From the NCBI GenBank assembly GCA_002898955.1, contig BEIP01000021.1, positions 1 to 9,558 on the forward strand: DNA of 9,558 nt, written 5' to 3'. This document shows positions 1 through 9,558 of the stretch, piece after piece; within the stretch, counting starts at the first letter, position 1; each line of letters opens with the position of its first letter. Made by a program: the position numbers and the translations under genes. The notes under the pieces are model-generated. The model did no database searches. It worked only from the letters and a program-made list of their open reading frames with translations, and had not been told where the DNA came from. This DNA is from a bacterium HR39 (GTDB taxonomy: Bacteria; Pseudomonadota; Alphaproteobacteria; Geminicoccales; Geminicoccaceae).

Positions 1-1080
1 CGCGAGACCTTCTCGCTCGCCATCGCCGTCCAGAACCTCGCCTGGGGCCTGTTCCAGCCGGTGGCCGGAGCGCTGGGCGACCGCTTCGGGCCCGCCGCCA
101 CCATGGCCGTCTCCGCCCTGGTCTTCGCCGCCGGCGCCGTGCTGGCCGGGCTCGCGGATTCGCCCCCGCTCTTCCTGCTGGGTGCCGGGCTCATGGTCGG
201 CATGGGCCTCGCCGGCGCCTCCTTCCACATGGTCAACGCCGCCTTCGGGCGCATCCTGCCGCTTGCGCGCCTGTCGCTCGCCATGGGCCTCGCCACCGCC
301 GCGGCGAGCGCCGGCCAATTCGTCTACGCCCCGCTCACCCGGGAGCTGATCGCCGCCTTCGGCCCGGAGACCAGCCTCGCGCTGCTCGGCCTGTCGCTCC
401 TGGTGATCGTGCCGCTTTCGGCGCTGTTCGCCGGAGCCGGCGGTGCGGGTGCCCGCGGGTCGGAAGTGCCGCCGCTTTCGCGCGTGCTGGGAACCGCCCT
501 GCGCCATCGCAGCTATGTCCTGCTGGTGAGCGGCTTCTTCGTCTGCGGCTTCCACGTCGCCTTCATCTCCACCCACTGGCCGGCCGATCTGGTGGACCGC
601 GGCGTCGATCCGGCGGTGGCGGCCTGGGCGCTCGGTCTGATCGGTCTGTTCAACATCCTCGGATCGCTGGGATCCGGCTGGCTCGGCCAGCATCTGCCCA
701 AGCGCACCATCCTCTGCTGGATCTACGCCCTGCGGGCCCTGGTCTTCGCCCTCCATCTCGTCTTGCCCCCCACGCCGCTCCTCACCCTCGCCTTCGGCGC
801 CGCCATCGGGCTGCTGTGGCTCGCCACCGTCGCCCCGACCTCGGGTCTGGTGGCGGCCATGTTCGGCACCCGCGATCTCGGCACCCTCTTCGGGATCGTC
901 TTCCTCGGCCACCAGCTCGGCGCCTTCCTCGGCGTCTGGCTGGGCGGCGCCTTCTACGACCGCTTCGGCAGCTACGAGCCGGTGTGGTGGACGGCCATCG
1001 CCCTGGGCCTGCTGGCCACGGCGCTGCACTGGCCCATCCGCGAACGCGCGGTGCGCATCGCTCCGGCGGGCGGGCGGTGA
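1..1080 (+). CDS. MFS transporter, 5' end cut by window edge
   Basis: This is an inner-membrane major facilitator permease. The reading frame is open from base 1 to a TGA at 1078-1080, giving 359 residues with no start in the window; the first helix and part of the second are missing. The visible part starts in TM2 and reaches the cytoplasmic loop motif GALGDRFG (fragment residues 23-30), the classic MFS motif A between TM2 and TM3. The second half repeats this pattern with a GSLGSGWLGQHLPKR segment after a long hydrophilic central loop. The stretch with STHWPADLVDRG and the C-terminal FGTRDLGTLFGIVFLGHQ and YDRFGSYEPVWW segments resemble the monocarboxylate/CynX-like MFS porters common in Proteobacteria. 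The substrate cannot be read from sequence. The gene ends 18 bases before a convergent gene, with no clear terminator hairpin between. Family assignment is firm; the subfamily is from memory. Confidence 0.9.
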   Translation, partial: RETFSLAIAVQNLAWGLFQPVAGALGDRFGPAATMAVSALVFAAGAVLAGLADSPPLFLLGAGLMVGMGLAGASFHMVNAAFGRILPLARLSLAMGLATAAASAGQFVYAPLTRELIAAFGPETSLALLGLSLLVIVPLSALFAGAGGAGARGSEVPPLSRVLGTALRHRSYVLLVSGFFVCGFHVAFISTHWPADLVDRGVDPAVAAWALGLIGLFNILGSLGSGWLGQHLPKRTILCWIYALRALVFALHLVLPPTPLLTLAFGAAIGLLWLATVAPTSGLVAAMFGTRDLGTLFGIVFLGHQLGAFLGVWLGGAFYDRFGSYEPVWWTAIALGLLATALHWPIRERAVRIAPAGGR

Positions 1081-1098
1081 AGGGAGGGGAGGCGCGGC

Positions 1099-5237
<4,139 letters not shown>

Positions 5238-6071
5238 TCAGAAGGGCAGCATGTCGGCGAGGCGCGACCACCAGCCCCTCGATCCCCCGCCGGGTGGCAG
5301 CCGGCCCTCGGTGACCAGCGCGTAGGCGCGCCGGTACCACTCCGAGTCGGGATGGTTGTGGCCCAGCACCGCCGCCGCCCTCTTCGCCTCCTCCGGCAGG
5401 CCGAGGGCCAGATAGCACTCGACGAGGCGGTAGAGGGCCTCGGGCACGTGGACGGTGGTCTGGTAGTCCTCCACCACCCGGCGGAAGCGGTTGGCCGCCG
5501 CCAGCCACTGGCCGCGCCGCTGGTAGAAGCGGCCGACCTCCATCTCGCGCCCCGCCAGGTGGTCGAGCACCAGGTCGATCTTGAGGCGCGCGTCCTTCGC
5601 CCAGTCGCTGTCCGGATGGCGGCGCACGAGATCGCGGAAGGCCTCGAGCGCCTTCTCGGCGGCGGTCTGGTCGCGCTCCACGCTCTCGAGCTGCTCGTAC
5701 CAGGACTCGCCGATCAGGTAGAGGGCGTAGGGCACGTCCGGATGGCCGGGATGGAGCTCGACGAAGCGCTGCGCCGCGGCGATGGCGGCGTCGTAGTCGG
5801 CGGCGCGGTAATGGGCGACCGCCGCCATGAGCTGGGCACGGGTGGCGTATTCCGAATAGGGGTGCTGGCGCTCCACCTCCTCGAAGGCCTTGGCCGCCTC
5901 GGCGTGGCGCTCCTCGTCCAGCAGCCGCTCGGCGGTGGCGTAGAGCTCCTGCGGCGGCATCTCGGCCGCGCGCTCCAGCGGATCGGGGCGGCTGCAGGCG
6001 GACAGCGCCAGGAGCGCCGCCAGCGGCAAGGCGACGAAGAGGGGCGCGAAGCGACGGGGGAAGACGGGCAT
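5238..6071 (-). CDS. bamD: outer membrane assembly lipoprotein BamD
   Basis: BamD (formerly ComL/YfiO) is the essential lipoprotein of the BAM complex that inserts beta-barrel proteins into the outer membrane. The 277-residue product starts with a basic n-region, a hydrophobic stretch and the lipobox LSAC with the lipidated cysteine at 26, so it is a signal-peptidase II substrate anchored on the periplasmic face of the outer membrane. TPR-like repeats follow: ELYATAERLLDEERHAEAAKAF, the HPYSEYATRAQLMAAVAHYR segment, then YALYLIGESWYEQ and FYQRRGQWLAAANRFRRVVEDYQ, all typical of BamD. The frame runs open upstream to 6446, but the ATG at 6071 is chosen because it starts the signal peptide. No canonical Shine-Dalgarno is seen in front of it. 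It is the first gene of the operon with recN and ligA, the usual alphaproteobacterial order. Confidence 0.95.
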   Translation of the reverse strand: MPVFPRRFAPLFVALPLAALLALSACSRPDPLERAAEMPPQELYATAERLLDEERHAEAAKAFEEVERQHPYSEYATRAQLMAAVAHYRAADYDAAIAAAQRFVELHPGHPDVPYALYLIGESWYEQLESVERDQTAAEKALEAFRDLVRRHPDSDWAKDARLKIDLVLDHLAGREMEVGRFYQRRGQWLAAANRFRRVVEDYQTTVHVPEALYRLVECYLALGLPEEAKRAAAVLGHNHPDSEWYRRAYALVTEGRLPPGGGSRGWWSRLADMLPF

Positions 6072-6104
6072 GGTCGGCGGATCCGCGCTCTCCGGTCGCC
6101 GGTC

Positions 6105-6132
6105 ATTGTAGGGCGCGGGCCGCGGGGATAAA
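6105..6132 (-). promoter_or_regulatory. candidate sigma-70 promoter for bamD operon
   Basis: On the minus strand, TACAAT (6110-6105) matches five of six bases of the -10 consensus. TTTATC (6132-6127) sits 16 bases upstream as a weaker -35. Transcription would start near 6098 and leave a short leader before the ATG at 6071. These are the most AT-rich bases in the divergent region. The -10 match is a direct reading; promoter activity is inferred. Confidence 0.45.
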
Positions 6133-6139
6133 CTCCGCG
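6121..6139. promoter_or_regulatory. short dyad in bamD/XRE divergent region
   Basis: CGCGG (6121-6125) and CCGCG (6135-6139) form a perfect inverted repeat around an AT-rich nine-base centre. It covers the candidate -35 of the bamD promoter and lies about 30 bases before the XRE start. A divergent XRE regulator often binds such a site, so autoregulation is possible. Short GC-only arms occur often by chance in DNA this GC-rich, so this is only a candidate operator. Confidence 0.2.
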
Positions 6140-6170
6140 ACGCGGAAAGCCGGAGCGACGGAGCGGAGGC

Positions 6171-6566
6171 GTGGCGCGCAGGCGCAGGGGCACGATGGAG
6201 GAACACATCGGCGACCGCATCCGCCGGCGGCGCGTCGAACTGGGCGTGACCCAGGAGGAGCTCGCCGAGACGCTGGGCGTGTCCTACCAGCAGATCCAGA
6301 AGTACGAGGCGGGCACCAACCGCATCAGCGCCGTCTATCTGCACCGCATCGCCCGGCGCCTCGGGGTCCCGGTGGAGTGGTTCTTCGAGGGCTACGGCGA
6401 GGAGGGGCGCGAGCCCGCACCGGGCGCCTCCGCCCGTCTCGCCCAAGACCTGCTGCGCGGCTTCGAGCGCATCCGCAGCCCCGCCGTCCGCCAGGCGCTG
6501 GCGGCCCTCGCGCGCACCGTCGCCGAGCGGCAGGCGGAAGACGGGGCGGGCGGGACGGTCTCCTGA
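6171..6566 (+). CDS. XRE-family transcriptional regulator, PraR-like
   Basis: This is a small cytoplasmic DNA-binding protein of 131 residues (123 from the alternative ATG). Numbered from that ATG, the helix-turn-helix covers about residues 9-63, with recognition-helix region VSYQQIQKYEAGTNRIS at about 29-45. It continues into LGVPVEWFFEGY. The C-terminal helix (LLRGFERIRSPAVRQALAALA) is also typical of the alphaproteobacterial PraR/SinR-like family, whose rhizobial members control biofilm and surface genes. The target here is unknown; the adjacent bamD operon and its own promoter are natural candidates. GTG at 6171 has GGAG seven bases upstream (6160-6163). ATG at 6195 has a poorer AGGGG four bases upstream and would remove a basic MARRRRGT leader. 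An in-frame stop at 6129 bounds the frame. The gene is convergent with gpsA, with six bases between the stops. Confidence 0.88.
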   Translation: MARRRRGTMEEHIGDRIRRRRVELGVTQEELAETLGVSYQQIQKYEAGTNRISAVYLHRIARRLGVPVEWFFEGYGEEGREPAPGASARLAQDLLRGFERIRSPAVRQALAALARTVAERQAEDGAGGTVS

Positions 6567-6572
6567 GGCCGC

Positions 6573-7550
6573 CTACTCGCGCGGCGGCAGCGGCCGGGAG
6601 AGCAGCCGCCGCACGGCTTCCCGCACGTCGACGACCCCCTCCACCACGTCGGCCACCGCGGCGGTGATCGGCAGCTCGATGCCGTGGCGCGCCGCCCGCT
6701 CCACCGCCGCGCGGGCCGTCCACGCCCCCTCCGCGAGCGGCCGGTCCGGGGCGAGCAGGTCGCGCGGCCGCGCGCCGCGCCCCAGCTCGTAGCCGAAGCG
6801 GGTGTTGCGCGAGGTGAGGCTGGTGGCGGTGAGCAGCAGATCACCCAGCCCCGCGAGCCCCATCAGCGTCTCGCGCCGTCCGCCCTCCGCCGCCACCAGC
6901 CGCGCGGTCTCGGCCAGCCCCCGGGTGATCAGCGCGGCGCGGGCGTTCTCGCCGAGCCCCATGCCCATCACCGCCCCGGCGGCGATGGCCACCACGTTCT
7001 TGAGGGCGCCCACCAGCTCCACGCCCACCACGTCGTCGCTGGCATAGAGCCGGAAGGCGGGGCTCGCGAGCCGTCCGGCGAGCCCACGGGCGTCCTCGAT
7101 GCGCGGCGCGGCGAGGGTCAGCGCGGTGGGAAGGCCGCGGGCCACCTCGGCGGCGAAGGAGGGGCCGGAGAGCACGGCGAGCGGGGTGCCGGGCCGCACC
7201 TCCTCCACCACCTGCGAGAGCAGCAGGCCGCTCCCCCGCTCGATGCCCTTGGCGCAGATCACGCACACCGACCGGGCCGGCGGCAGCACCCGCAGCACCG
7301 CGCGCAGGGCCTGGGCCGGCACGGCGAGCAGCCACACCGAGGCCGCCGCGAGCTCTCCGGCGTCCGGCACGACACGGATCTCCGGCGCGAGGGGCACGCC
7401 GGGGAGCTGTCGCGGATTCTCGCGGCGTTCGGCGATGGTCCGCAGCAGACCCGGATCGCGCCCCCACAGCAGCGGCACGTGGCCCGCCCGCGCCACCGCG
7501 CAGGCGAGGGCACAGCCCCAGGCCCCGCTGCCGACGATGCCGATCTCCAC
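6573..7550 (-). CDS. gpsA: glycerol-3-phosphate dehydrogenase [NAD(P)+]
   Basis: GpsA reduces dihydroxyacetone phosphate to sn-glycerol 3-phosphate with NAD(P)H in the cytoplasm, supplying the backbone for phospholipids. The 325-residue product is normal family length. The N-terminal Rossmann motif GIVGSGAWGCALA (from residue 4) binds the cofactor. CAKGIE (K101) and LSGPSFAAEVARGLPTALT (from 127) follow. The catalytic lysine is K184 in GALKNVVAIAAG, with NARAALITRG (202-211), GLGDLLLT (D237) and the SRN residues at 247-249 completing the active site. The GTG at 7550 was preferred over a GTG at 7592 because it begins directly at the Rossmann strand and has GGGGAG six bases upstream. In the family GTALA is usual; here it is GCALA, a mild change. 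The gene is transcribed alone, away from the sulfur operon. Confidence 0.96.
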   Translation of the reverse strand: MEIGIVGSGAWGCALACAVARAGHVPLLWGRDPGLLRTIAERRENPRQLPGVPLAPEIRVVPDAGELAAASVWLLAVPAQALRAVLRVLPPARSVCVICAKGIERGSGLLLSQVVEEVRPGTPLAVLSGPSFAAEVARGLPTALTLAAPRIEDARGLAGRLASPAFRLYASDDVVGVELVGALKNVVAIAAGAVMGMGLGENARAALITRGLAETARLVAAEGGRRETLMGLAGLGDLLLTATSLTSRNTRFGYELGRGARPRDLLAPDRPLAEGAWTARAAVERAARHGIELPITAAVADVVEGVVDVREAVRRLLSRPLPPRE

Positions 7551-7556
7551 CGGCCG

Positions 7557-7569
7557 CTCCCCGCTCCTT
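7557..7569 (-). promoter_or_regulatory. ribosome binding site fixing gpsA start
   Basis: On the minus strand GGGGAG (7562-7557) lies six bases before the GTG at 7550, and AAGGAG (7569-7564) lies just upstream of it. Both fall inside the longer frame that begins at 7592, and together they support the shorter start. Confidence 0.6.
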
Positions 7570-7586
7570 CGCGCCCGTCTAGCACC

Positions 7587-7609
7587 CCGCACCGCGGAGT
7601 AAAGTGCGG
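7587..7609. repeat. inverted repeat upstream of gpsA
   Basis: CCGCAC (7587-7592) and GTGCGG (7604-7609) are perfect six-base arms around an 11-base centre containing AGTAAA. The repeat lies in the gpsA leader or promoter area, 37 bases upstream of the GTG start. It could be a weak hairpin or an operator; no function is assigned. Confidence 0.25.
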
Positions 7610-7632
7610 CACGGCTGCGGTAATCGGCGCCA

Positions 7633-7660
7633 TTGACGCGTTCATGAGCCGAATGAACAT
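7633..7660 (+). promoter_or_regulatory. candidate promoter of the YeeE-ArsR operon
   Basis: TTGACG (7633-7638) matches five of six bases of the -35 consensus. GAACAT (7655-7660), 16 bases downstream, is a weak -10; CATATG at 7658-7663 is an alternative with a 19-base spacer. Transcription would then begin near 7667-7670, downstream of the ATG at 7661, which rules out that ATG as the start of the transporter. The region is notably AT-rich for this genome. Confidence 0.45.
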
Positions 7661-7666
7661 ATGTGC
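7640..7666. promoter_or_regulatory. candidate ArsR/BigR-type operator
   Basis: GTTCAT (7640-7645) and ATGAAC (7653-7658) form a perfect six-base inverted repeat with a seven-base centre. The right arm overlaps a second, near-perfect 12-base palindrome, GAACATATGTGC (7655-7666, one mismatched pair). The three half-sites fill the spacer and -10 of the predicted promoter, where a bound repressor would block RNA polymerase. TGAACAT-type half-sites are known from ArsR/SmtB operators, and the operon's own second gene encodes an ArsR-family repressor. The symmetry is seen directly; binding is inferred. Confidence 0.5.
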
Positions 7667-7676
7667 CGTCGCCGAT

Positions 7677-7681
7677 GGGGA
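7677..7681 (+). promoter_or_regulatory. ribosome binding site for the YeeE-family gene
   Basis: GGGGA lies nine bases before the ATG at 7691, whereas the upstream in-frame ATG at 7661 has no Shine-Dalgarno and lies within the predicted promoter. This supports the start at 7691. Confidence 0.5.
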
Positions 7682-7690
7682 CCGCAGCCC

Positions 7691-8788
7691 ATGGACGGGA
7701 CCCTTCCGACCGCCGTCGCCGGTGCCGTGCTCGGCCTGCTGGCCGGGGCGCTGCTGCAGCGCACCCACTACTGCTTCATGGGTGCGGTGAGCGACTGGGC
7801 GCTGTTCGGCGGGCTCAGGCGCCTGCGGGCGTGGATGCTGGCTGCGGGCCTCGGGGTGCTCGGCACCCACGCCCTGTTCCTCTTCACCGGACTGCCGCGC
7901 GAGGACGTGCCCCATCTGTCCGGCCCCGTCTTCTGGCTCGGGCCCGTGGCGGGCGGCCTCGTGTTCGGCTTCGGCATGGTGCTGGCCGGCGGCTGCCCGA
8001 GCCGCGATCTGGTGCGCGCCGCCTCGGGCAGCGCGCGGGCCCTGCTCGCCGTCCTGCTGGTCGCGGTGTCGGCCGGTGCCACCATGGCGGGCGTGCTGGC
8101 CCCGCTGTACGGCTGGCTGCGCGCCGTCGGCACCCTGCCGACGGAGGTGCCCGCGTCCCTGCCGGACCTCCTCGCCGCCGCCGGCCTGCCGCAGGCCGGG
8201 GTCGTCGTGCCGCTGGTGTCGGGGGGCGCCCTCGTGGCCGCGGCCCTCGCCGATCCCGCCCTGCGCCGCCCCGGCCCGGAGCTCGCCGCCGGCCTCGGGC
8301 TCGGGCTGCTCGTGGTGGCGGGCTATGCCGTGACCGGACTGCTGCTGTACGACCCCTTCGAGCCGCGCCCCGTGGTCTCCCTCGCCTATGTCGGCCCCTC
8401 CGCCCGCACCCTGTGGTGGCTCGCGGTGGAGGGCGGCCTGCCGTCCTTCGGGGCGGCGCTGGTGCTCGGCACTCTCGCCGGCGCGTTCCTGTCCGCGCGG
8501 GCGCGCGGCGAACTGCGCTTCGAGGGCTTCGCCGACCGGGCCGACGCCCTGCGCCATGCCACGGGCGGCATCCTCATGGGCTTGGGCGGCACGCTGGCCA
8601 TGGGCTGCACCGTCGGACAGGGCCTTTCGGGTCTCTCCACCCTCTCCCTCGCCTCGCTCCTCGCGGTCACGGCCATCGTCGCCGGCGCCCGGCTCGCCCT
8701 CGCCTGGCTCGCGGCCGGCTCGCCGCTGCCGCGCCTGTTTTCCACATCGTCCCACACTCCGGCCCGAACGGGAGGACCGCGTCCATGA
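7691..8788 (+). CDS. YeeE/YedE-family sulfur transporter
   Basis: This is a polytopic inner-membrane protein of 365 residues in the YeeE/YedE (DUF395, TsuA-like) family, which takes up thiosulfate or moves other reduced sulfur compounds. It has about nine or ten hydrophobic segments. The three family signature loops each keep their cysteine: LQRTHYCFMGAVSD (C28), GMVLAGGCPSRDLVRA (C102) and MGCTVGQGLSGLSTLS (C306). In TsuA such cysteines line the thiosulfate path, so transport chemistry appears intact. It is a single full-length protein, unlike the paired half-size DUF395 proteins found in some BigR operons. The stop overlaps the next gene as ATGA, so it is co-translated with the ArsR repressor. 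The exact substrate (thiosulfate, sulfide or persulfide) cannot be read from sequence; the context suggests reactive-sulfur handling. Confidence 0.92.
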   Translation: MDGTLPTAVAGAVLGLLAGALLQRTHYCFMGAVSDWALFGGLRRLRAWMLAAGLGVLGTHALFLFTGLPREDVPHLSGPVFWLGPVAGGLVFGFGMVLAGGCPSRDLVRAASGSARALLAVLLVAVSAGATMAGVLAPLYGWLRAVGTLPTEVPASLPDLLAAAGLPQAGVVVPLVSGGALVAAALADPALRRPGPELAAGLGLGLLVVAGYAVTGLLLYDPFEPRPVVSLAYVGPSARTLWWLAVEGGLPSFGAALVLGTLAGAFLSARARGELRFEGFADRADALRHATGGILMGLGGTLAMGCTVGQGLSGLSTLSLASLLAVTAIVAGARLALAWLAAGSPLPRLFSTSSHTPARTGGPRP

Positions 8789-9183
8789 CCACCGCAAGCC
8801 ACCGGAGCGGAAAGGATCCCTCCGCTCTCGCCACCATGCGCGATGCCGCCGAGGAGGCGGCGCGCCTGCTCAAGGCGATGAGCAACGAGCACCGCCTGCT
8901 CATCCTCTGCCATCTGGTGGGGCGGGAGATGACGGTGAGCGAGCTGGTGGAGGCCATCGGCCTCAGCCAGTCGGCCCTCTCCCAGCACCTCGCCAAGCTC
9001 CGCCACCACCGGCTGGTGCGCACCCGCCGTCAGGCCCAGAACATCTACTACCGCCTCGCCTCGCCCGCGGTGGAACGGCTGCTCGAGACGCTGTACGATC
9101 TCTACTGCGCGCCGCGGCTGTGCGGGCCCGCCACGGAGGCGGCGCGCACGGAAGGGACCGGACAGCTCGTGGAGGCCTCCTGA
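8785..9183 (+). CDS. ArsR-family repressor, BigR/SqrR-like persulfide sensor
   Basis: This is a 132-residue winged-helix repressor of the ArsR/SmtB family. Helix 2 carries LLKAMSNEHRLLILCHL. The recognition helix region is SQSALSQHLAKLRHHRLV (about 61-78), and the beta wing is RTRRQAQNIYYRLAS. Cysteines at 42 (LLILCHL) and 108 (LYDLYC) fall in the contexts of the two redox cysteines of BigR and SqrR, which form a disulfide or polysulfide bridge under sulfide/persulfide stress and release DNA. The metal ligands of ArsR or SmtB (such as ELCVCD in helix 3) are absent. A third cysteine at 113 makes CX4C at the end of the last helix. The ATG at 8785 overlaps the transporter stop, with GGAGG nine bases upstream. 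Its likely target is the dyad at 7640-7666. ArsR membership is certain; the persulfide role is inferred from cysteine positions and neighbours. Confidence 0.92.
   Translation: MTTASHRSGKDPSALATMRDAAEEAARLLKAMSNEHRLLILCHLVGREMTVSELVEAIGLSQSALSQHLAKLRHHRLVRTRRQAQNIYYRLASPAVERLLETLYDLYCAPRLCGPATEAARTEGTGQLVEAS
9171..9180 (+). promoter_or_regulatory. Shine-Dalgarno palindrome at ArsR/TIGR02186 junction
   Basis: GGAGG (9171-9175) is a consensus Shine-Dalgarno and forms the left half of a perfect ten-base palindrome, GGAGGCCTCC. It lies four bases before CTG at 9180 and seven before ATC at 9183, and no ATG, GTG or TTG stands at the expected distance in the downstream frame. It is the main evidence that the last gene starts here. 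Confidence 0.45.
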
Positions 9184-9558
9184 TCCCCGCAGCAGGCGTC
9201 CTGCGCCTTCTGCTCCTCGCCGCCCTGCTGCTGCCCGCCGGCGTGCGGGCGCAGCCCTTGGTCGCCGACCTCTCGCGCCATCTCGTCGCCATCACCGCCG
9301 CCTTCGGCGGTGCGGACCTGCTGGTGTTCGCCGCCCTGCGCGAGCCGCGTGGCGACGTGGTGGTCACCCTGCGCGGCCCGGACCGGCCGGTGCGGGTGCG
9401 CCGGCGCGCGCCCGTGGGCCCCTTCTGGGTGGTGACGGAGGAGGTGCGCTTTCCCCGCGTCCCCGCCTTTTACGCCGTCTACGCCGAACGCCCGCTCGAG
9501 GGCAGCGTCCCGCCCGATCTCCGCCAGCGGCTGCGGCTGGGACTGGCGGCGCTCGCCG
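9180..9558 (+). CDS. TIGR02186/Alph_Pro_TM-like protein, 3' end cut
   Basis: The first 126 codons are present. The N-terminus is a signal peptide (LRLLLLAALLLPAGVRA, probable cleavage after VRA). It is followed by QPLVADLSRHLVAITAAFGG, then DVVVTLRGP, APVGPFWVVTEEVRFPRVPAFYAVYAERPL. This pattern matches TIGR02186/PF09608 from memory: proteins of about 270 residues with an exported domain and a C-terminal membrane helix, described from Alphaproteobacteria and, as I recall, often beside TauE/SafE exporters. Function is unknown. The start is odd: the frame has no ATG near the signal peptide. CTG at 9180 overlaps the ArsR stop (CTGA) and follows GGAGG by four bases. The nearest GTG, at 9120, lies 64 bases inside the repressor gene with no Shine-Dalgarno. 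The coding call is firm and the start is uncertain. Confidence 0.82.
   Translation, partial: MIPAAGVLRLLLLAALLLPAGVRAQPLVADLSRHLVAITAAFGGADLLVFAALREPRGDVVVTLRGPDRPVRVRRRAPVGPFWVVTEEVRFPRVPAFYAVYAERPLEGSVPPDLRQRLRLGLAALA

Noticed and set aside
1081..1098. Possible terminator between the MFS gene and the convergent small gene
   Set aside because: The 18-base purine-rich gap has no inverted repeat and no T-run on either strand.
6077..6086. Perfect palindrome GCGGATCCGC before bamD
   Set aside because: Ten-base GC-rich palindromes are common here. It lies in the leader, has no loop for a stable hairpin, and nothing ties it to a regulator.
6072..6446. N-terminal extension of bamD to 6446
   Set aside because: The extension would bury the lipoprotein signal peptide and would overlap the XRE gene on the opposite strand.
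7259..8797. 512-codon minus-strand frame over the YeeE-family gene
   Set aside because: It is a glycine/alanine/glutamine-rich shadow of the membrane protein and runs across the divergent promoter region into gpsA in a wrong frame.

Overview
This is a very GC-rich, densely packed bacterial chromosomal segment, most probably from an alphaproteobacterium. Three things point that way. The order bamD-recN-ligA is the one usually found in Alphaproteobacteria. The small XRE regulator at 6171-6566 matches an alphaproteobacterial (PraR-like) family in its helix-turn-helix and its C-terminal helix. The truncated last gene looks like TIGR02186/Alph_Pro_TM, a family described from Alphaproteobacteria. 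Almost every third codon position is G or C. No rRNA, tRNA, CRISPR array, insertion sequence or prophage gene is visible, and no stretch longer than 300 bases lacks a gene.

Layout. 1-1080 (+) is the 3' part of an MFS transporter, which converges on a minus-strand operon. That operon, read from right to left, is bamD (6071-5238), recN (5227-3557), ligA (3560-1392) and a small two-helix membrane protein (1419-1099). The genes are nearly contiguous: 10 bases separate bamD from recN, recN and ligA share ATGA, and ligA overlaps the small gene. An XRE regulator (6171-6566, +) is transcribed away from bamD. The roughly 100-base divergent region between them holds promoter-like elements for the operon and a short dyad. 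The XRE gene converges on gpsA (7550-6573, -) with only 6 bases between the stops.

7551-7690 is the second divergent control region. To its right lies a plus-strand operon: a YeeE/YedE-family sulfur transporter (7691-8788), an ArsR-type repressor overlapping it by ATGA (8785-9183), and the start of a TIGR02186-like secreted or membrane-anchored protein (9180 to the window edge). The repressor has cysteines at residues 42 and 108, in the contexts used by the persulfide sensors BigR and SqrR. A GTTCAT-N7-ATGAAC dyad lies inside the predicted promoter in front of the transporter. The simplest reading is a self-regulated sulfide/persulfide-responsive operon: reactive sulfur links the two cysteines, repression is lifted, and sulfur-compound transport and handling genes are expressed. 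A TauE/SafE exporter or a persulfide dioxygenase may follow beyond the window. This is the most interesting part of the window. Its components are known families, so it is a variant arrangement rather than a wholly new system. The rest is housekeeping: outer-membrane assembly, DNA repair and ligation, and phospholipid precursor synthesis.
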